Source: Mycobacterium rhizamassiliense
GTDB lineage: Bacteria > Actinomycetota > Actinomycetes > Mycobacteriales > Mycobacteriaceae
Direction: 5' to 3'
Length of the DNA: 64,000 bases
Assembly: GCF_900157375.1 (NCBI RefSeq)
Contig: NZ_LT721901.1
Span: 738,365 to 802,364 of the forward strand
The position numbers and the translations under genes are program-made. Below are positions 52,891 through 61,885 of the stretch, one piece after another. Below the pieces are notes generated by a model. That model made no database searches. It was given only the letters and a program-made list of their open reading frames with translations, and was not told the origin of the DNA. Position 1 is the first letter of the stretch. Every line of letters starts with the position of its first letter.

Positions 52891-54491
52891 GCGCCGTGGA
52901 CCCGGCGGCCCGCCAGATACGTCGCGCGCACCTCGAGGTCGGCGATCTGCTCGGGCGGCACCGCGCGCGGGTCGGCCGACAGCACCACCAGGTCCGCGTA
53001 CTTGCCGACCTCCAGCGAGCCGATCACGTCGTCGGCGAACAGCTGCCACGCCGCGTCGATGGTCTGCGCGCGAATCGCCTGCTCGACCGTCAGCCGCTCC
53101 TCGGGCGCCAGCACCCGGCCGCTGGGCGCGGTCCGGGTCACGGCGACGCTGATGTTGCGCAGCGGCTCCTCGGGCGTGACGGGCGGGTCGTTGTGCAGCG
53201 AGATGCGCATGCCGGTGGCGACCGCGGAACCTGCTGGCATCCAACGAGATCCGCGTTCCTCGCCGAACAGGCCGTCGACGATGACATCGCCCCAGTAGTG
53301 GATCTGGTCGACGAAGATGCTGCACGTGACGCCGAGGTCGTGGGCGCGCTGCAGCTGCTCGGGCCGGATGGCGCCGACGTGCTCGAGGCGCAGCCGGTGA
53401 TCGTCGCGCGGGTTGGCGCGCAGCGCCTCCTCGTACACGTCGAGGATGGTGTCCACGCCGGCGTCGCCCTGCACATGGCAGGCCATCTGCCAGCCCCGCG
53501 GGTAGTAGGCGGCGACGATCTCGCGCAGCTGCTCGGCGGTGTAGTTGGCGCAGCCGCACGACCCCTTTGGGATGCCGATGGAGCGGGTGGCCTCGGTGTC
53601 CAGGTAGGGAAACGACAGCGCGATGTTGCCGATCCAGGGCGAGCCGTCGACCCAGATCTTGATGCCGACCTGGCGCACCAGGTCGTCGCCCTGGCCGGGC
53701 GCGGCGTCGGTGGCCATCTTCGGGTTGGACACCTCGTAGGTGCGCAGCCGGACGGTGAGCTGCCCGTGCATGCGGGCGACCAACGGCCCGAAGTTCGGGT
53801 CGTAGGCCATCTCCGAACAGGTGGTCAGCCCGGCCCGGTTGAGCCGGGTGCACTCGGCGAGCAGCATCGCCGGGTAGTTGGTGCCGTCGATGGCCCCGCC
53901 GAGCAGCGGGAACACCGCGGCGATCTCCTCGGCGGTGCCGTCGAGTTCGCCGTTGGCGTCGCGGCCGTATTTGGCGCCCTTGGGGTCCGGGGTGTCGCGG
54001 GTCAGCCCGTGCAGCCGGGCGGCGTGCGAGTTGAAAAAGGCCTTGTGCCCGGAATTGTGGATGATGACCAGCGGGCCGTCCGGCGCGACGCCGTCCAGCC
54101 AGCTCAGCGTCGGATCGGGCAGGCCGGTCTGCAGCAGCGCGTCCCAGCCGTTGAGGTAGGCGCCGTCGGTCCCCCGCCGCGCGACCTCCTGGCGGACCGC
54201 GGCCACCACGTCGTCGGGCTTGCGGATGGTGACCGGGCGGATGTCGATGATCCGGTCCGAGAGCGCGACGGCCTCCATCAACGGATGGCCGTGCGCCTCA
54301 ATGAATCCCGGCATCACGCAGCCGTCACCGATGTCGACGGTTTCGGTGGCCGGGCCGATGAAGGCCTCGATCTCGGACCGATCGCCGACGGCGACGATCC
54401 GGCCGTCGGCGATGGCGAGCGCCTCGGCCGTGGGCCGAGAGGCGTCGACGGTCAATACGGTTCCGGTGATGACGAGGTCTGCATCGGCCAT
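52887..54491 (-). CDS. amidohydrolase family protein (Rv0552-like)
   Basis: 534 residues, as recalled for Rv0552. Metal-dependent amidohydrolase of the YtcJ/exoenzyme-regulatory type: the HxH-like segment PGFIEAHGHPLMEAV near residue 64, KIWVDGSPWIGN in the middle, ACHVQGDAGVDTILD and RLEHVG for the metal His residues, and ISLHNDPPVTPEEPLR with the catalytic Asp. Reaction unknown. Overlap with menC (GTGA) and conservation of this order tie its expression to menaquinone genes, not necessarily its function. Confidence 0.9.
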   Translation of the reverse strand: MADADLVITGTVLTVDASRPTAEALAIADGRIVAVGDRSEIEAFIGPATETVDIGDGCVMPGFIEAHGHPLMEAVALSDRIIDIRPVTIRKPDDVVAAVRQEVARRGTDGAYLNGWDALLQTGLPDPTLSWLDGVAPDGPLVIIHNSGHKAFFNSHAARLHGLTRDTPDPKGAKYGRDANGELDGTAEEIAAVFPLLGGAIDGTNYPAMLLAECTRLNRAGLTTCSEMAYDPNFGPLVARMHGQLTVRLRTYEVSNPKMATDAAPGQGDDLVRQVGIKIWVDGSPWIGNIALSFPYLDTEATRSIGIPKGSCGCANYTAEQLREIVAAYYPRGWQMACHVQGDAGVDTILDVYEEALRANPRDDHRLRLEHVGAIRPEQLQRAHDLGVTCSIFVDQIHYWGDVIVDGLFGEERGSRWMPAGSAVATGMRISLHNDPPVTPEEPLRNISVAVTRTAPSGRVLAPEERLTVEQAIRAQTIDAAWQLFADDVIGSLEVGKYADLVVLSADPRAVPPEQIADLEVRATYLAGRRVHGA

Positions 54492-54505
54492 GGGCTAAAA
54501 GCCTA

Positions 54506-54550
54506 GTGGCGATCGCAAGTGCGGCGAAGCCGGACGAAGCGGGTCGCCAC
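54506..54550. repeat. 45-bp inverted-repeat element between Rv0552-like gene and fadD8
   Basis: GTGGCGA (54506-54512) and TCGCCAC (54544-54550) bracket a GCGGCGAAGCCGG core. The divergent promoters of the amidohydrolase and fadD8 lie here. It looks like a dispersed mycobacterial short repeat, but only this copy is in the window, so that view rests on memory. Confidence 0.4.
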
Positions 54551-54624
54551 AAGTCAGGCCCAGTCTGCGGGCGCTATTCGAGGGGGTGGCAGACAGGAAT
54601 TGCAACACGTTCTAGTCTTGCCAC

Positions 54625-56226
54625 ATGAGTGACGAGTTGCTGCGCCATCCGACCCACAACGGCCACTTACTGGTGGGCGCGCTCAAGCGCCACAAGGACA
54701 AGCCGGTGCTCTTCCTCGGCGACACCACGCTGACCGGCGGTCAGCTCGCCGAGCGGGTCAGCCAGTACACCCAGGCGTTCGAGGCGCTGGGCGCCGGCAC
54801 CGGCGTCACCGTGGGGCTGCTCTCGCTGAACCGTCCCGAGGTGCTGATGATCCTCGGCGCCGGCCAGACCCAGGGCTACCGGCGCACCGCGCTGCACCCG
54901 CTGGGCTCGCTGGACGACCACGCCTACGTGCTGTCTGACTGCGGCGCCACCTCCCTGATCGTCGACCCCAACCCGGCGTTCGTCGAGCGCGCGCTGGGGC
55001 TGCTGGAGAAGGTCGACTCGCTCAAGCAGATCCTCACCATCGGGCCGGTGCCCGAGGCGCTCAACGGCGTGGCGGTCGACCTGTCGGCCGAGGCGGCCAA
55101 GTACGAGCCCAAGCCGCTGGCGGTCGCCGAGCTGGCGCCCGACCACATCGGCGGCATGGCCTACACCGGCGGCACCACCGGCAAGCCCAAGGGCGTGATG
55201 GGCACCACCGGCAACATCGCCGCGATGACGCAGATCCAGCTCTCCGAATGGGAATGGCCGGAGAGCCCGCGGTTTTTGATGTGCACCCCGCTGTCGCACG
55301 CCGGCGCGGCATTCTTCACCCCGACGGTCGTCAAGGGCGGCGAGATGGTGGTGCTGAGCAAGTTCGATCCCGCCGAGGTGCTGAAAACCATTGAGGAGCA
55401 AAAGATTACGGCTACCATGCTGGTGCCGTCGATGCTCTACGCGCTGATGGACCACCCGGATTCGCACACCCGCGACCTGTCGTCGCTGGAGACCGTCTAC
55501 TACGGGGCTTCGGCGATGAACCCGGTGCGGCTGGCCGAGGCGATCCGACGGTTCGGCCCGATCTTCGCCCAGTACTACGGGCAGTCCGAGGCGCCGATGG
55601 CGATCACGTATCTGGCCAAGGCCGACCACGACGAGAAGCGACTGACCTCCTGTGGGCGCCCGACGCTGTTCGCGCGGGTGGCGCTGCTGGGCGAGGACGG
55701 CAAGCCGGTGCCGCAGGGCGAGCCCGGCGAGATCTGCGTCAGCGGGCCGCTGCTGGCCGGCGGCTACTGGAATCTGCCGGAGGCGACGGCCGACACCTTC
55801 AAGGACGGCTGGCTGCACACCGGTGACATGGCCCGCGAGGACGATGACGGTTTCTTCTTCATCGTCGACCGCGTCAAGGACATGATCGTCACGGGCGGCT
55901 TCAACGTGTTCCCCCGCGAGGTCGAGGACGTCATCGCCGAGCACGCGGCCGTCGCGCAGGTGTGCGTGGTCGGCACCCCGGACGACAAGTGGGGCGAGGC
56001 CGTCACCGCCGTCGTGGTGCTGCGCTCCGATGCCCCGCGCGACGACGCCGCGATCGAGGCGATGACCGCCGAGATCCAGTCCGCGGTCAAGGAACGCAAG
56101 GGCTCGGTCCAGTCGCCCAAGCGGATCGAGATCGTCGACGCGCTGCCGCTGACCGGCCTCGGCAAGCCGGACAAGAAGGCCGTGCGGGCGCGGTTCTGGG
56201 AGGGCGCCGGCCGCGCCGTCGGTTAG
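54625..56226 (+). CDS. fadD8: acyl-CoA synthetase (FadD8-like)
   Basis: 533 residues. Adenylate-forming enzyme: the P-loop YTGGTTGKPKGVMG near residue 185, YGQSEAPMAI near 320, GWLHTGDMAREDDDGFFFIVDR near 395, and the C-terminal Lys in TGLGKPDKKAV. It activates a carboxylic acid to its CoA ester through an acyl-AMP. Rv0551c (FadD8) occupies the same place in M. tuberculosis. The acid is unknown. Its expression from a promoter shared with the divergent amidohydrolase gene is likely. Confidence 0.9.
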   Translation: MSDELLRHPTHNGHLLVGALKRHKDKPVLFLGDTTLTGGQLAERVSQYTQAFEALGAGTGVTVGLLSLNRPEVLMILGAGQTQGYRRTALHPLGSLDDHAYVLSDCGATSLIVDPNPAFVERALGLLEKVDSLKQILTIGPVPEALNGVAVDLSAEAAKYEPKPLAVAELAPDHIGGMAYTGGTTGKPKGVMGTTGNIAAMTQIQLSEWEWPESPRFLMCTPLSHAGAAFFTPTVVKGGEMVVLSKFDPAEVLKTIEEQKITATMLVPSMLYALMDHPDSHTRDLSSLETVYYGASAMNPVRLAEAIRRFGPIFAQYYGQSEAPMAITYLAKADHDEKRLTSCGRPTLFARVALLGEDGKPVPQGEPGEICVSGPLLAGGYWNLPEATADTFKDGWLHTGDMAREDDDGFFFIVDRVKDMIVTGGFNVFPREVEDVIAEHAAVAQVCVVGTPDDKWGEAVTAVVVLRSDAPRDDAAIEAMTAEIQSAVKERKGSVQSPKRIEIVDALPLTGLGKPDKKAVRARFWEGAGRAVG

Positions 56227-56240
56227 GTCTGTGCACCGAA

Positions 56241-56288
56241 CGTGACGCTGCAGTCACGGTCGAGGCCCAGCGTGACGGTGCAGTCACG
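56241..56288. terminator. two tandem inverted repeats between convergent genes
   Basis: CGTGAC-6 nt-GTCACG occurs at 56241-56258 and again, with one base changed in the loop, at 56271-56288. They lie between the fadD8 stop (56226) and the TetR gene stop (56298) and can fold on either strand. Likely a two-sided terminator or a short repeat element. Confidence 0.55.
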
Positions 56289-56297
56289 CTCGGCCTA

Positions 56298-56846
56298 CTA
56301 GGTAGCGACGCCGGCCGCCAGCAGGTCGAGCATGCGGCCGGTCTGCTCGGGTGAGCCGGTCGTCAGGAAGATCCCGATCAGGCTGCCGACCACGTCGTCG
56401 GCCTGCACGTCGGCGCGCAGGGTTTCGTCGTCGGCCCCGGCCCGCAGCAGCATGTCCACCGCGCCGACGATGCTGTCGCGCGTCTGGCTGGCCTCCATGG
56501 CGCCCGACTCGAAGATCGCGTGCAACGACTCGGCCATCCCCCGCTTGGCGGCGACGAAGCTCGCGTATCGATCCATCCAGCGCCGCAAGGCAATTCGGGG
56601 CGTATGCCGTTGTAGCAGCTGCCCGGCCGCCGCGGCCACCTCGGCGAGCTCGGCGCGGAACACCGCCTCGACGAGCGCCTCGCGGCTGGGGAAATGGCGA
56701 TACAGCGTGCCGATGCCGACGCCGGCGTCGCGCGCGATCGATTCCAGCGACACCGGGCGCCCCTGCGCGGACGCGAACGCCGCGGTCGCCACCTCGAGGA
56801 GCTTCTCGCGGTTGCGGCGCGCATCGGAGCGAACCGGTTCGACCAA
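56298..56846 (-). CDS. TetR family repressor
   Basis: 182 residues. The helix-turn-helix is VSLESIARDAGVGIGTLYRHFPSREAL (residues 32-58 region), typical TetR; the rest is an all-helical ligand and dimer domain. The start is probably TTG 56846, lying just inside a palindromic operator. It is divergent from the aldo-keto reductase gene and most likely represses both itself and the reductase through the two sites at 56845-56903. Inducer unknown. Confidence 0.9.
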   Translation of the reverse strand: MVEPVRSDARRNREKLLEVATAAFASAQGRPVSLESIARDAGVGIGTLYRHFPSREALVEAVFRAELAEVAAAAGQLLQRHTPRIALRRWMDRYASFVAAKRGMAESLHAIFESGAMEASQTRDSIVGAVDMLLRAGADDETLRADVQADDVVGSLIGIFLTTGSPEQTGRMLDLLAAGVAT

Positions 56847-56864
56847 GCGGAGGTTCCTCCGTTT
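56845..56864. promoter_or_regulatory. TetR operator 1
   Basis: AAGCGGAGG-TT-CCTCCGTTT, a near-perfect palindrome covering the start codon of the TetR gene. It shares the GCGGAGG-nn-CCTCCG core with operator 2, 39 bp away centre to centre. Binding here would block expression of the repressor itself. Confidence 0.75.
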
Positions 56865-56883
56865 CTGCTAGGCTCGGGGGGAC

Positions 56884-56903
56884 AAGCGGAGGGTCCTCCG
56901 CAT
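56884..56903. promoter_or_regulatory. TetR operator 2
   Basis: AAGCGGAGG-GT-CCTCCGCAT, the same palindrome as operator 1, placed 25 bp before the aldo-keto reductase ATG. A promoter for the reductase probably lies between the two sites (TAGGCT near 56869 is a possible -10). Confidence 0.75.
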
Positions 56904-56928
56904 TTCCCAGTGTACGGAGGGAAGCACC

Positions 56929-57810
56929 ATGACGGACAAGCCACAACCCGGCGGTGTCGGCCGCATCGGTTCCTCGACGGTCGCCCGCGTCGGTTACGGC
57001 GCGATGCAACTCTTCGAGCCCTCCGAAACCGACGCGGTCGCGGTCTTGCGCCGGGCCGTCGAGCTCGGCGTCAACCACATCGACACCGCGTCGTTCTATG
57101 GCCCCGGCGAGGTGAACCGCCGGATCCGCGCGGCGCTGGCCCCCTACCCCGACGATCTCGTCATCGTCAGCAAGGTCGGGGCGCGATTCACCGGCGAACG
57201 ACCGATACCCCTGGCCGCCGCGCAACGGCCCGCCGAGCTGCGCGCGGCCGTCGAAAGCGACCTGAGCCAGCTCGGCCTCGACTGCGTGCCGGTGGTCAAC
57301 CTGCGGCGCATGGACGTCGGCATTGGCGTGGGTGCCGAGGGCGACCAGCTCGTCGATCTCGACGACCAGCTCGCCGAGATGATCGCGCTGCGCGACGAGG
57401 GCAAGATCGGCGCAATCGGTGTCAGCAGCGTGCCGGCCGACGTGGTGCGCCGGGCGCTGCCCGTCGGGATCGTCTGCGTGCAGAACCCCTACAGCCTGCT
57501 GGACCGCGAGCAGGAAGACGCGCTGGAATTGTGCGAGGCCGAGGGCATCGCGTGGGTGCCGTACTTCCCGCTCGGGTCGGCGATACCGGGGTTCCCCAAG
57601 GTCGTCGATCACCCGGTGGTGATCGAGGTGGCCGGCGAAATCGGTGCTACCCCAGCCCAAGTCGGGCTGGCGTGGCTGCTGGCCCATGCGCCGAGCACGC
57701 TGCTAATTCCGGGCACCGGGTCGGCCGCGCACCTCGACGAGAACATCGGCGCCGGCGACATCACCTTGAGCGCCGACGCCGTCGCGCGCTTGGACGCGGT
57801 GGCAACCTGA
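56929..57810 (+). CDS. aldo-keto reductase
   Basis: 293 residues. The (beta/alpha)8 reductase shows RRAVELGVNHIDTASFYGPG with catalytic Asp and Tyr, VIVSKVGARF with the active-site Lys, and IGVSSVPADVV and QNPYSLLDREQED as further family blocks; LLIPGTGSAAHLDEN contacts the NADP(H) phosphate. It resembles YajO/Tas-type oxidoreductases. Substrate unknown; a detoxification role would fit control by a local TetR. ATG 56929 with GGAGGGAAG upstream. Confidence 0.92.
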   Translation: MTDKPQPGGVGRIGSSTVARVGYGAMQLFEPSETDAVAVLRRAVELGVNHIDTASFYGPGEVNRRIRAALAPYPDDLVIVSKVGARFTGERPIPLAAAQRPAELRAAVESDLSQLGLDCVPVVNLRRMDVGIGVGAEGDQLVDLDDQLAEMIALRDEGKIGAIGVSSVPADVVRRALPVGIVCVQNPYSLLDREQEDALELCEAEGIAWVPYFPLGSAIPGFPKVVDHPVVIEVAGEIGATPAQVGLAWLLAHAPSTLLIPGTGSAAHLDENIGAGDITLSADAVARLDAVAT

Positions 57811-57844
57811 CGGTCCGCGCACGTCCCCGAGTAACGTCGCTGGC

Positions 57845-58294
57845 ATGACCAAACCGGTGCGGCCGCCATGGTGGCTGAAGCCGGCCAACAAGGTGTTCAT
57901 CCGAATGTCGCGGCTGGGAATGAGTTTCGGCGGCGAGAGCCCCGTCGTGCTGACGGTGCAGGGCCGCAAGTCCGGGCGGGATCGGTCGACGCCGGTGACG
58001 CCGATGACGGTCGAGGGCAAAGAGTATGTGGTGGCCGGGTTTCCGGGTGCCGACTGGGTGGCCAACGTCCGGGCCGCCGACCAGGTGACCATCGCCCGCG
58101 GCCGGCACTCGAAGCGGGTGCGGATGGCGGAGTTGTCCGCGGCGGATGCGCGGCCGATCCTGCGGCTGTTCCCCAAAGAGGTGCCCACGGGCGTGGGGTT
58201 CATGAAGCGATCCGGGCTCGTCACCGAGGGCAGTCCCGACGAGTTCGAAGCCCTTGCGGGCCGCTGCGCAGTGTTCCGCCTGGACCCGGTATAG
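57845..58294 (+). CDS. deazaflavin (F420)-dependent nitroreductase family protein
   Basis: 149 residues, the Ddn/FDOR-A size. VVLTVQGRKSGRDRSTPVTP near residue 37 is the phosphate-binding block and VVAGFPGADWVANVRAADQV is the conserved F420-contact segment. Members use reduced F420 to reduce quinones, nitroimidazoles or lipids. It lies 34 bp after the aldo-keto reductase in the same direction and may be under the same TetR control. menB starts 13 bp downstream. Confidence 0.88.
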   Translation: MTKPVRPPWWLKPANKVFIRMSRLGMSFGGESPVVLTVQGRKSGRDRSTPVTPMTVEGKEYVVAGFPGADWVANVRAADQVTIARGRHSKRVRMAELSAADARPILRLFPKEVPTGVGFMKRSGLVTEGSPDEFEALAGRCAVFRLDPV

Positions 58295-58307
58295 GAGTGC
58301 AAAGACA

Positions 58308-59210
58308 TTGAGTGACAATCCTTTTCACGCCGATCAGTGGAAGCCGGTCGACGGATTCGGCGATCTGACCGACATCACCTATCACCGGCACGTCGACGAC
58401 GCGACGGTGCGGGTAGCGTTCGACCGCCCCGAGGTGCGCAACGCGTTTCGGCCGCACACCGTCGACGAGCTGTACCGCGTCCTCGACCACGCCCGGATGT
58501 CCTCGGACGTCGGCGTGGTGCTGCTGACCGGCAACGGGCCGTCGCCCAAGGACGGCGGCTGGGCGTTCTGCTCGGGCGGCGATCAGCGTATCCGCGGGCG
58601 CTCCGGCTATCAGTACGCCTCCGGCGAGACCGCGGACACCGTCGACGCGGCCCGCGCCGGGCGGCTGCACATCCTCGAGGTGCAACGGCTGATCCGCTTC
58701 ATGCCCAAGGTGGTCATCTGTCTGGTCAACGGCTGGGCCGCCGGCGGCGGGCACAGCCTGCACGTGGTCTGCGACCTCACCCTGGCCAGCCGCGAGCACG
58801 CCCGGTTCAAGCAGACCGACGCCGACGTCGGCAGCTTCGACGGCGGCTACGGCAGCGCGTACCTGGCCCGTCAGGTCGGCCAGAAGTTCGCCCGCGAGGT
58901 CTTTTTCCTGGGCCGCCCGTACACCGCCGAGCAGATGCACCACATGGGCGCGGTCAACGAGGTGGTCGATCACGTTGAGCTGGAACGCACCGGCATCCAG
59001 TGGGCGCGCGAGATCAACGCCAAATCGCCCCAGGCGCAACGGATGCTGAAGTTCGCGTTCAACCTGCTCGACGACGGCCTGGTGGGCCAACAGCTGTTCG
59101 CGGGCGAGGCCACCCGGCTGGCCTACATGACCGACGAGGCCGTCGAGGGCCGCGACGCGTTCCTGGAGAAGCGCGACCCGGACTGGAGTCCCTTCCCGCG
59201 CTATTTCTAG
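58308..59210 (+). CDS. menB: 1,4-dihydroxy-2-naphthoyl-CoA synthase
   Basis: 300 residues from TTG 58308 (LSDNPFHADQWKP), with AGGAG 10 nt upstream; M. tuberculosis MenB is ~314 residues with a longer N-terminus. Crotonase-fold enzyme closing the second ring of menaquinone. WAFCSGGDQRIRGRSGYQ is the oxyanion and flexible-loop region, NGWAAGGGHSLHVVCDLTL the central block, and DADVGSFDGGYGSAYLARQVG holds the conserved Asp and Gly of the active site. It ends SPFPRYF as in all MenB. Confidence 0.95.
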   Translation: MSDNPFHADQWKPVDGFGDLTDITYHRHVDDATVRVAFDRPEVRNAFRPHTVDELYRVLDHARMSSDVGVVLLTGNGPSPKDGGWAFCSGGDQRIRGRSGYQYASGETADTVDAARAGRLHILEVQRLIRFMPKVVICLVNGWAAGGGHSLHVVCDLTLASREHARFKQTDADVGSFDGGYGSAYLARQVGQKFAREVFFLGRPYTAEQMHHMGAVNEVVDHVELERTGIQWAREINAKSPQAQRMLKFAFNLLDDGLVGQQLFAGEATRLAYMTDEAVEGRDAFLEKRDPDWSPFPRYF

Positions 59211-59241
59211 GGGCAAACCGCCGCCGCCTAGACTTCGGCCC

Positions 59242-60135
59242 GTGAGCAAGAGTCCGCTTCGCCGCCTCGCCGACCAGGTCATCCTGGCCAGCATGCGGCC
59301 GCCCATGTCACCGCAAGTGCTGGTCAACCGGCCCGCGATCAAGCCGATCGACCTCGAGGGGAAGCGAATCCTGCTGACCGGCGCGTCGTCGGGCATCGGC
59401 GAAGCCGGGGCCGAACGGCTGGCCGAGCACGGCGCCACCGTGGTGGTCGTCGCCCGCCGTCAGGAGCTGCTGGACGCCCTGGCCGACCGCATAACCCAGG
59501 CCGGCGGCGAGGCCATCGCGATCCCCTGCGACGTCTCGGACATGGACGCCGTGGACGCGCTGGTCGCCGACGTCGAAAAGCGGCTGGGCGGAATCGACAT
59601 CCTGATCAACAACGCCGGCCGGTCCATCCGCCGGCCGCTGGCCGAGTCGCTGGACCGCTGGCACGACGTCGAGCGAACCATGGTCCTCAACTACTACTCG
59701 CCGCTGCGGCTGATGCGCGGGTTCGCGCCGGGCATGCTGGATCGCGGCGACGGCCACATCATCAACGTCTCGACGTGGGGGGTGCTGTCGGAGGCCTCGC
59801 CGCTGTTCGCGCCCTACAACGCGTCTAAAGCGGCCCTGTCGGCGGTGAGCCGGGTCGCCGAAACCGAGTGGGGTCAACGCGGCGTGCATTCGACGACGCT
59901 GTACTACCCGTTGGTCGCCACCCCGATGATCGAGCCGACAAAGGCCTACGACGGGCTGCCGGCGCTGACGTCCGACGAGGCCGCCGAGTGGATGGTCACG
60001 GCCGCCCGTACCCGGCCGGTGCGCATCGCGCCGCGGATGGCGATCGCGGCGAGGGCACTGGACACCGTCGGGCCCCGCTTCGTGAACACGATCATGCAGC
60101 GCCAGAACCTGCAACCGAATCGCGCGGCCGAATAG
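59242..60135 (+). CDS. short-chain dehydrogenase (Rv0547c-like)
   Basis: 297 residues, GTG start. TGASSGIGEAG near residue 36 is the cofactor motif, NNAGRS near 129, the catalytic Ser in NVSTWGVLSE and YNASKAAL with Tyr and Lys. The C-terminal ~40 residues (APRMAIAARALDTVGPRFVNTI) are hydrophobic and may associate with the membrane. It follows menB by 31 bp in the same order as in M. tuberculosis. Substrate unknown. Confidence 0.9.
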   Translation: MSKSPLRRLADQVILASMRPPMSPQVLVNRPAIKPIDLEGKRILLTGASSGIGEAGAERLAEHGATVVVVARRQELLDALADRITQAGGEAIAIPCDVSDMDAVDALVADVEKRLGGIDILINNAGRSIRRPLAESLDRWHDVERTMVLNYYSPLRLMRGFAPGMLDRGDGHIINVSTWGVLSEASPLFAPYNASKAALSAVSRVAETEWGQRGVHSTTLYYPLVATPMIEPTKAYDGLPALTSDEAAEWMVTAARTRPVRIAPRMAIAARALDTVGPRFVNTIMQRQNLQPNRAAE

Positions 60136-60166
60136 CCGAAGCGCACCACGTGGTAGACACGACCGT

Positions 60167-60574
60167 ATGGAGATCCTGGCCAGCCGGATGCTGCTGCGGC
60201 CGTCGGACTATCAGCGGTCGCTAGCCTTCTACCGCGACGAGATCGGCCTGGCGATCTGGCGCGATTACGGCGCTGGCACAGTCTTTTTCGCGGGGCAGTC
60301 GCTGCTGGAGCTGGCCGGCTACGGCGAGCCCGACCGCGCCCAGGCTGCCTTCCCCGGCGCGTTGTGGCTCCAGGTCCGCGACATCGAGGCCGCCCAAGCC
60401 GAATTGACAGGCCGCGGAGTGCACATTGCCCGCGAAGCGCGGCGCGAACCGTGGGGGTTGAAAGAGATGCACGTGACCGATCCGGATGGCCTGACGCTGA
60501 TCTTCGTCGAGGTGCCGCCGGAGCATCCTTTGCGCCGCGACACCCGAGGTGAACAGGAGGGAAACTCCGGTTAA
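60167..60574 (+). CDS. glyoxalase/VOC superfamily protein (Rv0546c-like)
   Basis: 135 residues. One pair of beta-alpha-beta-beta-beta modules: LASRMLLRPSDYQRSLAFYRDEIGL at the start and WLQVRDIEAAQAELTGRG in the middle, ending MHVTDPDGLTLIFVEVP with the metal-binding Glu. VOC proteins include glyoxalase I, dioxygenases and antibiotic-binding proteins. No reaction can be named. ATG 60167, 31 bp after the dehydrogenase. Confidence 0.86.
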   Translation: MEILASRMLLRPSDYQRSLAFYRDEIGLAIWRDYGAGTVFFAGQSLLELAGYGEPDRAQAAFPGALWLQVRDIEAAQAELTGRGVHIAREARREPWGLKEMHVTDPDGLTLIFVEVPPEHPLRRDTRGEQEGNSG

Positions 60575-60670
60575 CTGACAGGTAACATCTGGCGACGATT
60601 CCTAGCTAACCTGCGTTTCCGCGTGTGTGCGTTCGACAATAAGTTCCTCCTACCACCAGAATCAGGGCTT

Positions 60671-61885
60671 GTGGACATACAACTGTTCCTCTTGATCATC
60701 GTCGTAGTCACGGCACTCGCTTTCGATTTCACCAACGGCTTCCACGACACCGCCAACGCGATGGCCACCTCCATCGCCAGCGGTGCGCTCAAGCCCAAGG
60801 CGGCCGTCGCACTCTCCGCGGTGCTCAACCTGGTGGGCGCGTTCCTGTCCACCACCGTCGCGGCGACGATCGCCAAGGGCCTCATCGACTCGAGCATCGT
60901 CTCGCTGGAACTGGTGTTCGCCGGCCTGGTCGGCGGCGTCGTCTGGAACCTGCTGACCTGGCTACTCGGCATCCCGTCGAGCTCGTCGCACGCGCTGATC
61001 GGCGGCATCGTCGGTGCCACCATCGCGGCCGTGGGCGCGCACGGGGTGATCTGGTCGGGCGTGATGTCCAAGGCGATCATCCCGGCGGTCGCGTCGGTGT
61101 TCGTGGCCCTGCTCGTCGGCGCCTGCGCAACCTGGGCGGTCTTCCGGATCACCCGCGGCCTGCAGAAGGAGCGCACCGAGGCCGGGTTCCGGCGCGGCCA
61201 GATCGGCTCGGCGTCGCTGGTCTCGCTGGCGCACGGCACCAACGACGCCCAGAAGACGATGGGCATCATCTTCCTGGCGCTGATGTCCTACGGGTCGGTC
61301 AGCAAGAGCGCCGCGGTGCCGCCGATGTGGGTCATCGTGGCCTGCGCGCTGGCGATGGCCACAGGTACCTACCTGGGCGGCTGGCGGATCATCCGCACCC
61401 TCGGCAAGGGCCTCGTCGAAATCACGTCGCCGCAGGGCATGGCCGCCGAGTCATCTTCGGCCGCAGTCATTCTGCTGTCGGCTCACTTCGGCTACGCGCT
61501 GTCGACCACCCAGGTCTGCACCGGTTCGGTGATGGGCAGCGGGCTGGGCAAGCCCGGCGGCGAGGTGCGCTGGGGCGTGGCCGGACGGATGGCGGTCGCG
61601 TGGCTCGTCACGCTTCCGCTGGCCGGGCTGGTCGGGGCGATCACCTACTGGATCGTGCACTACATCGGCGGGTACCCCGGCGCCATCGTCGGCTTCGGTC
61701 TGCTCGTTGCCGTCTCGGCCGTCATCTACCAGCGGTCGCGCAAGAACAAGGTCGACCAGAACAACGTCAACGACGATTGGAAGGGCGACCTGACCGCCGG
61801 ACTTGACGCTGATGAACAGAAGCCACCCGGCAGCAACGACCCCCGGGTCGGCGATGACACTGTGAGCGCCGGGAGTCCCTCATGA
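60671..61885 (+). CDS. pitA: low-affinity inorganic phosphate transporter
   Basis: 404 residues from GTG 60671 (VDIQLFLLIIVVVTALAFDF); a longer frame to 60623 adds 16 residues without similarity. About ten membrane helices. The PiT signatures are FDFTNGFHDTANAMATSIASG in the first half and SLAHGTNDAQKTMGIIF in the second, plus PSSSSHALIGG. It takes up phosphate with protons or a metal. The soluble tail after residue ~360 is charged. The next gene overlaps by 4 bp (ATGA). Confidence 0.93.
   Translation: MDIQLFLLIIVVVTALAFDFTNGFHDTANAMATSIASGALKPKAAVALSAVLNLVGAFLSTTVAATIAKGLIDSSIVSLELVFAGLVGGVVWNLLTWLLGIPSSSSHALIGGIVGATIAAVGAHGVIWSGVMSKAIIPAVASVFVALLVGACATWAVFRITRGLQKERTEAGFRRGQIGSASLVSLAHGTNDAQKTMGIIFLALMSYGSVSKSAAVPPMWVIVACALAMATGTYLGGWRIIRTLGKGLVEITSPQGMAAESSSAAVILLSAHFGYALSTTQVCTGSVMGSGLGKPGGEVRWGVAGRMAVAWLVTLPLAGLVGAITYWIVHYIGGYPGAIVGFGLLVAVSAVIYQRSRKNKVDQNNVNDDWKGDLTAGLDADEQKPPGSNDPRVGDDTVSAGSPS

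Noticed and set aside
51919..53853. A 644-residue form of MenC.
   Set aside because: The first ~320 residues are a wrong-frame reading of the amidohydrolase; GTG 52890 overlaps its stop and gives a normal MenC.
52896..54506. A 536-codon open frame on the plus strand.
   Set aside because: Antisense to the amidohydrolase, which has metal-site motifs and expected length; the other frame has none.
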